NCBI GenBank assembly: GCA_947631865.1 | Contig: CANRNF010000001.1 | Location: 1 to 64,000 of the forward strand | Source of the DNA: an uncultured Oscillospiraceae bacterium | GTDB lineage: Bacteria; Bacillota; Clostridia; Oscillospirales; Oscillospiraceae | Length of the DNA: 64,000 bases | Reading direction: 5' to 3' | In this document: positions 1 through 8,803 of the stretch, one piece after another | Position numbering within the stretch: position 1 is the stretch's first letter | How the letters are laid out: the number at the start of each line of letters is the position of its first letter | Notes under the pieces: generated by a model | What the model was told of the DNA's origin: nothing | Seen by the model: only the letters and a program-made list of their open reading frames with translations | Database searches by the model: none | Program-made: the position numbers and the translations under genes

Positions 1-1
1 C

Positions 2-346
2 ACCGTGAAGGGCGGGAAGATCAGCTTTGGCGACAACGCCATCGACCTCACTAAGAAGCTGGGGGGCAAGGCCGCCCGGTACGAGGGCAAGGAGGTCGTC
101 TTCGGCTTCCGGCCCGAGTCCATCGAGCTGGGCGCGGTGGACGGCGCCTACCAGTTCCAGGCCATGGTGGAGCTCACCGAGATGCTGGGCGACAACACCA
201 ACATCTATATCACCGCCGGCGAGGAGAAAGCCATTTTGAAGGTGGATCCCCACGACACGCCGGCCATCGACGAGAAGATCACCTTCTCCGTCCCTGTGGA
301 GAACGTCTATGTGTTCGATGGGGAGACGGAACTGGTCATCAAATAA
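2..346 (+). CDS. Sugar ABC transporter ATP-binding protein, C-terminal end (partial)
   Basis: Only the last ~115 residues are in the window; the reading frame is open to the left edge, so the GTG at 5 is not a real start. The stretch GFRPESIEL matches the start of the MalK/UgpC/MsmK regulatory (TOBE) domain, which follows the nucleotide-binding domain and contacts the permeases. No Walker motifs are visible because that part lies upstream. In this family the ATPase energises uptake of oligosaccharides or glycerol phosphates at the inner face of the membrane. It ends 12 bases before kduI with an AGGAGG-type ribosome binding site between, so it likely belongs to the same sugar-acid operon. The substrate cannot be read from this fragment. 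Confidence 0.85.
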   Translation, partial: TVKGGKISFGDNAIDLTKKLGGKAARYEGKEVVFGFRPESIELGAVDGAYQFQAMVELTEMLGDNTNIYITAGEEKAILKVDPHDTPAIDEKITFSVPVENVYVFDGETELVIK

Positions 347-358
347 GGAGGAATATCT

Positions 359-1201
359 ATGGACATCCGCTATTCTGCCAGCCCCAACGACGTGAAGCGG
401 TATACCACCGAGGAGCTGCGCAAGGAATTTCTCATCACCGATCTTTACGAGCCCGACACCGTGAAGGCCACCTACTCCCATGTGGACCGCATGGTGGTCA
501 TGGGCATCATGCCCGTGCACGAGGAGGTGCCCATCGACAAGGGCATCGACGTCTGGGCCAATTTCGGCACCAGTTACTTCTTTGAGCGCCGGGAGGCCGG
601 TATATTCGATCTGGGCGGCAAGGGCTACATCGTAGTGGATGGCACCCGCTACGATATGGGATACGAGGACTGCCTCTACATCACCAAGGGCGCCAAGACC
701 GTCTCCTTCGGGAGTGTGGACGCGGCCGAGCCCGCCAAGTTCTATCTGGCTTCCACGCCGGCCCACTGCAGCTATGAGACGAAGCTGCTGACCTACGAGA
801 AGGCCAACCACCGCCCCTGCGGCGAGGACGAGAATGCCAACAAGCGGGTCATCAACCAGTTCATCCACCCCGATGTGCTGCCCACCTGCCAGCTCTCCAT
901 GGGTCTTACCCAGCTGGCGCCGGGGAGCGTCTGGAACACCATGCCCAGCCACACCCATGAGCGCCGCATGGAGGTCTACACCTACTTTGAGATCCCCAAG
1001 GACCATGTGGTCATGCACTTCATGGGCCAGCCCCAGGAGACCCGCCACATCGTGATGCAGAACTTCGACGCGGTCATCTCTCCGTCCTGGTCCATCCACA
1101 GCGGCTGCGGCACCTCCAACTACACCTTCATCTGGGCCATGGGCGGCGAGAACCAGGCCTTTGACGATATGGACAACATCACTTCCACCGATCTGCGCTG
1201 A
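359..1201 (+). CDS. kduI: 5-keto-4-deoxyuronate isomerase (KduI)
   Basis: Converts 5-keto-4-deoxyuronate, released from unsaturated uronates after pectin or glycosaminoglycan lyase action, to 3-deoxy-D-glycero-2,5-hexodiulosonate in the cytoplasm. The 280-residue length matches the family. The cupin zinc-binding signature HTHERRMEVY (His-x-His with a Glu five residues on, near residue 200) is present, as is a later His in the C-terminal part (SIHSGCG). The ATG at 359 sits 6-7 bases after TAAGGAGG. It is followed 18 bases later by kduD, the enzyme using its product, which makes the pathway assignment firm. Confidence 0.95.
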   Translation: MDIRYSASPNDVKRYTTEELRKEFLITDLYEPDTVKATYSHVDRMVVMGIMPVHEEVPIDKGIDVWANFGTSYFFERREAGIFDLGGKGYIVVDGTRYDMGYEDCLYITKGAKTVSFGSVDAAEPAKFYLASTPAHCSYETKLLTYEKANHRPCGEDENANKRVINQFIHPDVLPTCQLSMGLTQLAPGSVWNTMPSHTHERRMEVYTYFEIPKDHVVMHFMGQPQETRHIVMQNFDAVISPSWSIHSGCGTSNYTFIWAMGGENQAFDDMDNITSTDLR

Positions 1202-1219
1202 GAGGAGAGTATCAACACT

Positions 1220-2020
1220 ATGGACATGATGAAACAGTTTTCTCTGGAGGGCAAGGTGGCCCTGGTCACCGGAGCGGCCTATGGCATCGGCTTCGCCATC
1301 GCCAAGGGCATGGCCAGCGCCGGCGCGAAGATCGTCTTCAACTGCCGCAGCCAGAGCAATATGGATAAGGCTCTCGCGGCCTACGCCGAGGAGGGCATCG
1401 ACGCCCACGGCTACATCGCCGACGTCACCGACGAGGCTCAAGTGGCCGATCTGGTGGCGAAGATCGAGGCCGATCTGGGCGGCGTGGACATCCTGGTGAA
1501 CAACGCCGGCATCATCAAGCGCATCCCCATGCTGGAGATGAGCGCCGAGGACTTCCGTCAGGTGGTGGATATCGACCTGACAGGCCCCTTCATCTGCGCC
1601 AAGGCCGTGATCCCCGGCATGATCAAGAAGGGTCATGGCAAGATCATCAATATCTGCTCTATGATGAGCGAGCTGGGCCGTGAGACCGTATCCGCCTACG
1701 CGGCGGCCAAGGGCGGCCTGAAGATGCTCACCCGGAACATCTGCTCCGAGTACGGCGAGGCCAACATCCAGTGCAATGGCATCGGCCCCGGCTACATCGC
1801 CACGCCTCAGACCGCGCCCCTGCGGGAGCGTCAGAGCGACGGCAGCCGTCATCCCTTCGACCAGTTCATCGTCTCCAAGACCCCTGCGGGCCGCTGGGGC
1901 GAGGCGGAGGACCTGATGGGTCCCGCCGTGTTCCTGGCCTCTGACGCCTCCAACTTTGTCAACGGCCACATCCTGTATGTGGACGGCGGCATCCTGGCCT
2001 ATATCGGCAAGCAGCCCTGA
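1220..2020 (+). CDS. kduD: 2-dehydro-3-deoxy-D-gluconate 5-dehydrogenase (KduD)
   Basis: A short-chain dehydrogenase of 266 residues that reduces 3-deoxy-2,5-hexodiulosonate to 2-keto-3-deoxygluconate with NAD(P)H. It shows the nucleotide-binding TGAAYGIG near residue 17, the NNAG motif near residue 93, and the catalytic Ser plus YxxxK (SAYAAAKGG, around residue 156). The C-terminal VDGGIL is typical. The ribosome binding site is AGAGGAGAG upstream of ATG 1220. It is directly downstream of kduI and three bases upstream of the esterase gene, so one mRNA is likely. Other gluconate-type SDRs look similar; the kduI neighbour decides the call. Confidence 0.92.
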   Translation: MDMMKQFSLEGKVALVTGAAYGIGFAIAKGMASAGAKIVFNCRSQSNMDKALAAYAEEGIDAHGYIADVTDEAQVADLVAKIEADLGGVDILVNNAGIIKRIPMLEMSAEDFRQVVDIDLTGPFICAKAVIPGMIKKGHGKIINICSMMSELGRETVSAYAAAKGGLKMLTRNICSEYGEANIQCNGIGPGYIATPQTAPLRERQSDGSRHPFDQFIVSKTPAGRWGEAEDLMGPAVFLASDASNFVNGHILYVDGGILAYIGKQP

Positions 2021-2023
2021 ACT

Positions 2024-2803
2024 ATGAAGACAGTATCCTTTCATGCCCTTGACGGCGTTGTAAGAGGATACATCCAGGAGGATTACGACACCCTCCAAGC
2101 CCACAAGGTCCGGCCGGCCCTGATCATCTGCCCGGGGGGCGCCTACGTATGGTGCTCCCCCCGGGAGGAGGACCCGCCGGCCTTCGCTTTTTTATCCATG
2201 GGCTATCAGGTGTTCATCCTGGAGTATTCCGGCGCGGAAAAAGCCGCGGATTACCGGCCCCTGCGGGAATTGGCTGACACGGTGCGCCAGGTGCGGGAAA
2301 ACGCCGCCCAGTGGCACATCGACCCGGACAAGATCGCCGTGATGGGCTTTTCCGCCGGGGGACACCTGGCGGCCAGCTTGGGCGCGTTCTGGAACGACCC
2401 CGAGGTGGGGCTGCCCGTAAGCGCGAGACCCGACGCGCTGGTGCTGTGCTATCCCGTGATCAGCACGAAGGAATTTGCCCACGAGGAGTCCGCCATGTGG
2501 GTGTCCGGAAAGGACCCCGCCATGCGGGAGAAGATGCACCTGCCCGACCGGGTGACGGCGGATTACCCGCCCACGTTCCTCTGGCACGGGGGCGAGGACG
2601 ACGCCGTCCCCCCGGAGAACAGCCTGATGCTGGCATGTGCCCTGAAAAAGCATGGGGTGCCCTTTGAGCTGCACCTGTTCGGCTCCGGCGCCCACGGCAT
2701 ATCCATGTGCAGCCAGGAGGTGGAGACGCCGGACGAGGCGTGCCGTCCCTGGGTGGGCCTGTGCCAGGCCTGGCTCAACAGACGATTCAACTATACGCCC
2801 TGA
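2024..2803 (+). CDS. Alpha/beta hydrolase, acetyl-esterase type
   Basis: A 259-residue alpha/beta hydrolase. The nucleophile elbow is GFSAGG (Ser near residue 110), an oxyanion-type CPGGAY lies near residue 38, the acid is in HGGEDDAVPP and the catalytic His in SGAHGIS. There is no signal peptide, so it acts in the cytoplasm. The family includes acetyl-xylan and acetyl-sugar esterases related to BD-FAE/Axe2-like enzymes. Lying between kduD and a sugar isomerase, it probably removes acetyl or feruloyl groups from imported uronate-containing oligosaccharides; the substrate is inference. The start codon comes three bases after kduD stops, so translation is probably coupled. Confidence 0.8.
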   Translation: MKTVSFHALDGVVRGYIQEDYDTLQAHKVRPALIICPGGAYVWCSPREEDPPAFAFLSMGYQVFILEYSGAEKAADYRPLRELADTVRQVRENAAQWHIDPDKIAVMGFSAGGHLAASLGAFWNDPEVGLPVSARPDALVLCYPVISTKEFAHEESAMWVSGKDPAMREKMHLPDRVTADYPPTFLWHGGEDDAVPPENSLMLACALKKHGVPFELHLFGSGAHGISMCSQEVETPDEACRPWVGLCQAWLNRRFNYTP

Positions 2804-2817
2804 GGGGAGGAGCGAGC

Positions 2818-3675
2818 ATGATACAGTTCGGTATCCGATTGCACGACGTGAACGCCGCCCTGGGAGCGGAGGAGAAGACCATGGAGGCCCGGGCCAGAAA
2901 GGCTCGGGAGGAGGGCTTTTCCTGCGTCCACCTGGCCTTTTCCAAGGTGATAGATGGCGTGACCTTCGACGCCGCGGCCCTGACGGAGGGGCTGGGCATG
3001 TACACAAAGCGGGTGTTCACAAAAGAGGAGCTGGACGTGGCCGTGCTGGGCTGCTATCTCAATCTGGCCCACCCGGACCCGGAAAAGCTCAAGGGGATCC
3101 AGAGCCGGTACTACGGCCATCTGCGTGTGGCGTCCATCCTGGGCGCCGGCGTGGTGGGCACGGAGACCGGCGCGCCCAACGCCGAGTACAAGCTGGACGC
3201 CAATACCCACACCGACGAGGCCCTGGACAGCTTTATCCGGGGCCTGGCTCCGGTGGTGGAGTGTGCGGAGAGCTACGGCGTCACCATGGCCATCGAGCCG
3301 GTATGGAACCACATCGTCTATAACGCCGACCGGGCCGTGAAGGTCCTGAAGGCCATCGGAAGCCATAACCTGCGGATCATCCTGGACCCGGTGAACCTGC
3401 TGTACGCCGGCAACGCCGACGAAAAGGACTTAGTTTTTGCCGACGCCATCGACAAGCTGGGCGAGGATGTGGCCGTGGTGCACATTAAGGACTTCGTCCG
3501 GGAAGGCGATAAGCTGAAGAGCATCGCCGCCGGTACCGGTGAGATGGACTATGGGCGCATCCTGCGCTTTATAAAGGACCGCAAGCCCTTCATCCAGGCC
3601 ACCTTTGAGAACACCACCAACGACAACGCCGTGGCGGCCAGGACCTTCATCCAGAACGCCTACGACGCGCTCTGA
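2818..3675 (+). CDS. Sugar phosphate isomerase/epimerase, TIM-barrel family
   Basis: A xylose-isomerase-like TIM barrel of the AP-endonuclease-2 superfamily, 285 residues from the ATG at 2818. This start is preferred over the longer ORF from 2707 because GGGGAGG lies eight bases before it and the upstream part would overlap the esterase gene. The metal-site acids expected of the fold can be seen in AIEPVW, ILDPVN, VVHIKDF and a late Glu in ATFENT. Such enzymes interconvert keto and aldo sugars or act as hydroxypyruvate or tagatose isomerases. Its place in the kdu operon suggests a step in uronate or rare-sugar breakdown. The exact reaction is not recognisable. Confidence 0.8.
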   Translation: MIQFGIRLHDVNAALGAEEKTMEARARKAREEGFSCVHLAFSKVIDGVTFDAAALTEGLGMYTKRVFTKEELDVAVLGCYLNLAHPDPEKLKGIQSRYYGHLRVASILGAGVVGTETGAPNAEYKLDANTHTDEALDSFIRGLAPVVECAESYGVTMAIEPVWNHIVYNADRAVKVLKAIGSHNLRIILDPVNLLYAGNADEKDLVFADAIDKLGEDVAVVHIKDFVREGDKLKSIAAGTGEMDYGRILRFIKDRKPFIQATFENTTNDNAVAARTFIQNAYDAL

Positions 3676-3731
3676 CGTGAGCAGTATCTTCCATACGGGA
3701 AGCGATAACGAATTTCTTCGGAGGACGACAC

Positions 3732-6635
3732 ATGGTTTTTCAGAAAGAACAGGCCAGGACCCAGACCTTGACGGCCAAGGAGCTCGTGGCAAAGCTTTTC
3801 GCCGAAGAGGGAAAGGGCGGCGCGCTGGATGGAGAGTTCCTGTCCGCGGACCGCTCCGCCGCGCTGGGCTTTTTGGGGTTGCCCTTTGAGGCGCCCATAT
3901 GCGCCTATCTCATGAACCGTCCCGCCACGGCCGCCTATATCGCTGGTTTCCCCGGCAGCCAGGCCTTTTGCGTGGAGGGCGAGCGGGTTCTGCATCTGAC
4001 CGAGGCGGGAAAGGAGCCCGCGCCGGCGGACGTGGCGGCGGAGGTGCTGGACGTGTACCGCCGCGTGCTGGCCAGCCCCGGCCAGCTCAACGACAAGGGC
4101 GAGCTGTTGCTGGACCTGAAGGCCTATCCTGTGGGACTGCACTATCCTGTGAACCTGCTGCTGGGAGACAGGACAGAGTATCCCCGGCCGCTGTATACCA
4201 CCCCCAAGAGCGCCCTGGACGGCCTGGGCCGTGGTTCCTTCCGGGCCTCCGGCGGCACCCAGGTGCTGGCCACCCGCTGCGTGCTCCAGCCGGAGGAGAA
4301 CGGGGAGCCCGCCAACCGCCAGTTCTATCTCGTTGAAAACGGCAGGCAGATATTCTGCTCCTTCGACGTGGAGGATAATGTGGTCTCCGCCCAGTGCCTG
4401 CACAGCCAGAACCGGAGCGTCATCACCTATGAGACCGGGTGCGGCCTCACGGTCCGGCGGACCATCTTCCTGCTGCCTCAGGAGGACGGCATGCCCTCGG
4501 CGGTGGAGGACCAGCGGGTGGAGATCGAGAACCGTTCAGGCCGGGACCGGACGATGAAGATCATCATGACCGGCATGTTCGGCATCACCGACCCAGTCAC
4601 CACCGCAAACGACATCGTCTACGCCAACATCGTGGCCGAGAGCGAGGTGTGGTACAGGAACGGCAGGCCCGCCGCCATGACGCTGCACCACAAGCCCAAC
4701 GGCTGCCGGGTGGAGAAGCGCTTCGCGGCGCTGCTGTGCGGCGGCGAGGGCTTTGAGGAGTTCTGTACCAGCCAGCCCGATTTCATCGGCCGGGGCACCC
4801 TGGCCCATCCGGAGCTTGCCGCCCATCTGCCCAGCCGGTACAGCCGGAAGATGACGCCATTTTTCGCCATGGGCCGGACCTTCACCGTCAAGGCGGGGCA
4901 GAAGGCGGTCATCGACGAGTTCGTGGGCATGCAGGAGTCGGAGGGCGACGCGGCCCAGGAGCTGGACGGGGCTCTGGGGAAGCTGCTGGAGAAGTACGCC
5001 GACCCGGCAGCCCTGGAGCGGACGCTGGAGGGTGTGATCGCCTTCTGGGACCGCTATCCGGCCTATCTGGAGCCGGAGACGGGAGACGAGCGGCTGGACG
5101 TATATGTGCGGAGAAACCTGCCCTTCCAGGTGCTCTACCAGACCTATGTGTCCCGGGCCTTCGCCTGGACCCAAAAATCCTACCGGGAGACCGGCTTCCG
5201 GGAGATACAGGACATTTACGCGTCCATGTATTACCTCTGCGCCGATGGGAAGAGCGCCCTTGTCCGGGAGCTCATCTCCACCTGGGTGAAAAACGTGTTC
5301 CCTATGGGCTACGCCTACCATAACTTCACCTTCCGGGGCAAGGAGCCCGGCGACTGCTCAGACGACCAGCTGTGGCTCGTCCAGGCGGTGTACCGGTATG
5401 TGACCCTCACGGGCGACTATGATTTCCTGCGGGAGAAGTTCCCCGTGGCGGGGAATGGCCCGGAGCGCACCCTTTGGGAGACCATCATGGCCATATTGGA
5501 GTACAGCGGGGATATATCCGTGGGGACCCACGGGCTGCCGCTGCTGGACAAGGCGGACTGGAACGACACCCTGCGCCTGGACCGGGAGGTGCCGGACGGG
5601 CCGGAGAAGGAGCGGCGCTACCGCCGCCAGCTGGAGGAAAAGGGCCAGGCCTGGGGCGCGCGCTGGGACAACACCCTGTCAGAGAGCGTGATGAACGCCT
5701 GCCTTTTGAAGATCGCGGCCGACGAGGCGGCGGAGCTGGCAGGAGGCATCGGCCAGGAGGCCGACGGGAAAAAAGCGGCCGCTCTGGCGTTGCGGCTGGC
5801 GGAGAGCATGCAGAAAAACGCTTGGAAGAACGGCTACTTTGCCCGCTGCCTCATCAACGATGGCCGGCGCTATACCTACCTGGGCGCCCCCGGCGACGGA
5901 CTCAGCCTGGACCCGGATATCGACGGCAGCTATTACCTCAACTCCTACAGCTGGGCCATCCTGGCGAAGGTGGCCACGGAGGAGCAGATCGCTTCCATGC
6001 TGGACGCGGTGGAGACATATCTCAAGACCGACGCTGGATTGAAGCTGTGCACCCTTGTGAACTACGACCTTTTGGGCGTGAATACCAGCACGGCGTTCTA
6101 TTTCCCCGGCGACCGCGAGAACGGCGGCGTGTTCAAGCACGCGGCCATGATGGCCACGGTGGCGTCCCTGCAGGCGGCCAAGGAGGTACAGGACGAGACC
6201 CTGGCCCGGCGGCTGGCGGACCTTGCCTTCTTCATGATCGGCCGCACGGTGCCCTACGGGACCATGGACGATCCCTTCATCCTGAAGGGGAATCCCCGAT
6301 TCTGCACCCAGTACAACAACAGCGAGACCTGCGAGAATATCGGCCCCATGCTCTCCGGCACCGCCTCCTGGCTCACTCTGGCGGTGTACGAGTTCCTGGG
6401 CGTGGATGTGCGGAAGGACACCCTCCGTTTCTCCCCGGTGCTCCCGGAAGGCCGGGAGGAGGCGGCATACACCCTGCGTCTGGGGAACGGGACCGTCCAC
6501 GTGCATGTCGCCGGCGGCGAAGGACGCTTCCGGGCGGCTAAGGCCAGCGCCTACACCCTGGATGGCAAGCCCGTGGGAGCGGAGATACCCAGACCTGCGG
6601 ACGGCGGCGAGCACACCGTGGAGATCCGCCTGTAA
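3732..6635 (+). CDS. GH94-type glycoside phosphorylase (cellobiose phosphorylase-like)
   Basis: A 967-residue protein of the inverting glycoside phosphorylase family GH94. The N-terminal half is a beta-sandwich-like region. The C-terminal half is an (alpha/alpha)6 barrel carrying the catalytic acid motif KADWNDTL (residues ~612-619), the helix motif FREIQDIYA (~495) and MLSGTASW near residue 875. Such enzymes split beta-linked disaccharides with phosphate to give a sugar 1-phosphate, saving ATP. No signal peptide is seen, so it is cytoplasmic. It is longer than cellobiose phosphorylase (~800 residues) and diverged, and it ends a kdu operon, so a uronate-containing or decorated disaccharide is a likelier substrate than cellobiose. 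The substrate is inference. Confidence 0.82.
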   Translation: MVFQKEQARTQTLTAKELVAKLFAEEGKGGALDGEFLSADRSAALGFLGLPFEAPICAYLMNRPATAAYIAGFPGSQAFCVEGERVLHLTEAGKEPAPADVAAEVLDVYRRVLASPGQLNDKGELLLDLKAYPVGLHYPVNLLLGDRTEYPRPLYTTPKSALDGLGRGSFRASGGTQVLATRCVLQPEENGEPANRQFYLVENGRQIFCSFDVEDNVVSAQCLHSQNRSVITYETGCGLTVRRTIFLLPQEDGMPSAVEDQRVEIENRSGRDRTMKIIMTGMFGITDPVTTANDIVYANIVAESEVWYRNGRPAAMTLHHKPNGCRVEKRFAALLCGGEGFEEFCTSQPDFIGRGTLAHPELAAHLPSRYSRKMTPFFAMGRTFTVKAGQKAVIDEFVGMQESEGDAAQELDGALGKLLEKYADPAALERTLEGVIAFWDRYPAYLEPETGDERLDVYVRRNLPFQVLYQTYVSRAFAWTQKSYRETGFREIQDIYASMYYLCADGKSALVRELISTWVKNVFPMGYAYHNFTFRGKEPGDCSDDQLWLVQAVYRYVTLTGDYDFLREKFPVAGNGPERTLWETIMAILEYSGDISVGTHGLPLLDKADWNDTLRLDREVPDGPEKERRYRRQLEEKGQAWGARWDNTLSESVMNACLLKIAADEAAELAGGIGQEADGKKAAALALRLAESMQKNAWKNGYFARCLINDGRRYTYLGAPGDGLSLDPDIDGSYYLNSYSWAILAKVATEEQIASMLDAVETYLKTDAGLKLCTLVNYDLLGVNTSTAFYFPGDRENGGVFKHAAMMATVASLQAAKEVQDETLARRLADLAFFMIGRTVPYGTMDDPFILKGNPRFCTQYNNSETCENIGPMLSGTASWLTLAVYEFLGVDVRKDTLRFSPVLPEGREEAAYTLRLGNGTVHVHVAGGEGRFRAAKASAYTLDGKPVGAEIPRPADGGEHTVEIRL

Positions 6636-6658
6636 GGCAAGAAAACAATGGAACAGGA

Positions 6659-6718
6659 CCCACTCTGTATGGCAGACGCCGTACAGAGTGGGCCACTTTA
6701 TTAATTTATTAATTTTTT
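6659..6718 (+). terminator. Rho-independent terminator after the kdu operon
   Basis: CCCACTCTGTAT pairs with GTACAGAGTGGG, and an inner GGC/GCC extends the stem to about 15 bp with a 4-base loop. It is followed by a T/A-rich tail ending in TTTTTT. It separates the kdu operon from sbnA. Confidence 0.92.
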
Positions 6719-6737
6719 ATGGAAACCTGTAACGAAT

Positions 6738-6790
6738 GGGTCCCCGCGCCGTCTAACCGGTGGCACCGATCAAGAATACAGAAAGGACCC
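6738..6790 (+). promoter_or_regulatory. Putative RBS-sequestering leader hairpin of sbnA
   Basis: GGGTCC (6738-6743) is the exact complement of GGACCC (6785-6790), which abuts the sbnA Shine-Dalgarno sequence AAAGGA. Between them lies a second small palindrome CGGTGGCACCG (6758-6768), which also resembles the conserved T-box core GGTGGNACCG. Pairing would hide the ribosome binding site. No clear sigma-A promoter was found in this 140-base gap. Confidence 0.35.
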
Positions 6791-6795
6791 GAGAT

Positions 6796-7710
6796 ATGCT
6801 GGAAGATTTCAAGATCACCACACCGCTGGTAAAGCTGAATGAGTTCGCCGGGAACGAGGCATATGTTAAGCTGGAGGGCAGCAACCTCTATGGCAGCGCC
6901 AAGGACCGCTGCGCCATCTATGTGCTGACGAAGCTTTTGGAGGAGGGGACTATCTCCCGCAATACGGAGATCGTGGAGAGCTCCTCCGGGAACATGGGCG
7001 TAGCCCTCGCGGCGGTGGGCGCAAGGATGGGCCTCAAGATCACCATCATGATCGACGAGTCCATCTCCGGGCTGAACGAGTTTCTCATCACCTCCTTTAG
7101 GGCCAACACCATCAAGATCACGGAGGCGGACGAGAACGGCAGTTACCTGAAGGCCCGGCTCCGCACCGTGAAGGAATATCTGGAAGGCCACGAGGACGTA
7201 TACTGGTTCAACCAGTACGGCAATCCCCTGGTCATCGAGGCCTACCGGGAGACGGTGGGTAAGGAGATCGCCCAGCAGATGCCCGACGCAGACTATGTGT
7301 TCGTGGCCATCTCCAGCGGCGGCACCATCGCGGGCATCTCCCAGGCCATGGAAAAATACGGCCACGGCATCAAGGTGGTGGCGGTGGACCTGGAAGGCTC
7401 CAAGATATTTGACCCCGAGACCAAGGCCATCAAGCACCTGACCGGCATCGGCTCCAGCATCCGCAGCGACAATGTGCAGCGAGCGGTGTTCGACGACCAC
7501 ATCGTCATCGACGAGCCCAGCTCCATCCAGGCCCTTTACGATATGCTCCGGAAGGAGCAGCTGTTTTTGGGCGGCTCCTCCGGCTGCGTGGTGGCCGGAG
7601 CCCGCAAATACCTGGTGGACCACAACATGACGGGCAAGAAGGTCGTTCTGGTGTCCCACGATCGGGGCGACAGGTACTACAACAACCTCTACAGCAAGTA
7701 TTTTGGCTGA
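6796..7710 (+). CDS. sbnA: N-(2-amino-2-carboxyethyl)-L-glutamate synthase (SbnA-like)
   Basis: A PLP enzyme of the cysteine-synthase fold that in the Sbn pathway joins O-phospho-L-serine and L-glutamate to make ACEGA, the precursor of L-2,3-diaminopropionate. The PLP lysine is in GSAKDRCA (near residue 36) and the phosphate and asparagine loops are ESSSGNMG and SSGGTIAG. The ATG at 6796 is chosen because AGAAAGGA precedes it; the 12 extra codons of the longest ORF lack a ribosome binding site. The sbnB homologue follows 19 bases later, which distinguishes it from an ordinary cysteine synthase. No siderophore synthetase gene is in the window. Confidence 0.88.
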   Translation: MLEDFKITTPLVKLNEFAGNEAYVKLEGSNLYGSAKDRCAIYVLTKLLEEGTISRNTEIVESSSGNMGVALAAVGARMGLKITIMIDESISGLNEFLITSFRANTIKITEADENGSYLKARLRTVKEYLEGHEDVYWFNQYGNPLVIEAYRETVGKEIAQQMPDADYVFVAISSGGTIAGISQAMEKYGHGIKVVAVDLEGSKIFDPETKAIKHLTGIGSSIRSDNVQRAVFDDHIVIDEPSSIQALYDMLRKEQLFLGGSSGCVVAGARKYLVDHNMTGKKVVLVSHDRGDRYYNNLYSKYFG

Positions 7711-7729
7711 ATGGAAAGGATAGAAGAAA

Positions 7730-8725
7730 ATGTCTGAGAACGTCCTGGTATTGGGCAACGCCCAGGTGAAGAGCATCCTGTCCGGCAGGGAGGACGAGGT
7801 CATCGAGATCGTCAAGCAGGCCTATATCCTGCACCATGAGGGGCAGTCCTCGCTGCCGCACTCGGTGTTCCTGCGCTTTCCCGGCAACGACACGGATAGG
7901 ATCATTGGGCTGCCCGCGTATTTGGGGGGAGAATATGGCGTGGCCGGCATGAAGTGGGTGTCCTCCTTCCCGGGGAACATCCAAAAAGGTGTGGAGCGGG
8001 CCAGCGCGGCCGTGTTCCTGAACGATATGGCCACGGGCCGTGTCCGGGCCATCCTGGAGGGTTCCCTCATCAGCGCCCAGCGCACCGCCGCCAGCGCGGC
8101 TCTGGCGGGGAAGTGCCTGCACGGCAATGCCGACGAGACGAAGGCGGGGCTCGTGGGCTGCGGCGTCATCAACGGCCAGATCCTCCACTTTCTGCGGACG
8201 GAGTTCCCCAAGCTGGAGAAGGTGTATCTCTATGACCTGTCCGGCGAGCGGATGGACCAGTTCATCGCCAACAATCCCTATGAGGGCCTGAGCTATGAAA
8301 AGTGCGGCGATATCGAGAGCCTGTTTGCCGCGGCGAAGCTGGTATCCTTCGCCACCACGGCGGGCACGCCCTATATCAAGCACTTGGACGCCCTCACGGC
8401 GGAGCACACGGTCCTGGGCATCTCTCTGCGGGATCTTGACCCGGACATCATCGCCAGCAGCCATAACATCGTGGACGACTTGGACCATGTGTGCCGGGAG
8501 AAGACCTCCATCCACCTGACCTACCAAAAGCTGGGCAACACGGACTTTGTGGCCGGCAACATCGCCGACGCGGTGAAGGGGACTGTCCCGCCCCGGGCGG
8601 CTGGCAAGCCCTCAGTTTACAGCCCCTTTGGTCTGGGCGTGCTGGACGTGGCCCTGGCCCAATATGTGGCGGAGAAGGCTAAGGACGAGGGTGTGGGCAC
8701 CGTCATCGAGAACTTCCAGCCCTGA
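7730..8725 (+). CDS. sbnB: N-[(2S)-2-amino-2-carboxyethyl]-L-glutamate dehydrogenase (SbnB-like)
   Basis: A 331-residue protein of the ornithine cyclodeaminase / mu-crystallin family. With NAD+ it would hydrolyse and oxidise ACEGA to L-2,3-diaminopropionate plus 2-oxoglutarate. The Rossmann glycine pattern is visible at GLVGCGVINGQ (residues ~141-151), and the N-terminal region contains the substrate loop around GMKWVSSFPGN. It is preceded by the SbnA-like gene and the ribosome binding site AAAGGATAG. The pairing with a cysteine-synthase homologue, rather than with arginine catabolism genes, supports the diaminopropionate role. Nothing downstream explains how the amino acid is used. Confidence 0.87.
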   Translation: MSENVLVLGNAQVKSILSGREDEVIEIVKQAYILHHEGQSSLPHSVFLRFPGNDTDRIIGLPAYLGGEYGVAGMKWVSSFPGNIQKGVERASAAVFLNDMATGRVRAILEGSLISAQRTAASAALAGKCLHGNADETKAGLVGCGVINGQILHFLRTEFPKLEKVYLYDLSGERMDQFIANNPYEGLSYEKCGDIESLFAAAKLVSFATTAGTPYIKHLDALTAEHTVLGISLRDLDPDIIASSHNIVDDLDHVCREKTSIHLTYQKLGNTDFVAGNIADAVKGTVPPRAAGKPSVYSPFGLGVLDVALAQYVAEKAKDEGVGTVIENFQP

Positions 8726-8803
8726 TAGGCGGGGATATAGGTACATATTCGGCCGGCCGGGATCATAGGATGTACAAACATCGAACCCGGAGGTCATGAA
8801 AGG

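Noticed and set aside
6720-6796. Full T-box riboswitch upstream of sbnA
   Set aside because: Only the GGTGGCACCG core is present. There is no specifier stem, and the terminator lies upstream of it, so only a simple hairpin was listed.
8726-8803. Sporulation sigma-factor promoter before the deacetylase gene
   Set aside because: CATAGGATG resembles a sigma-E/G -10 only loosely and the -35 is not convincing.
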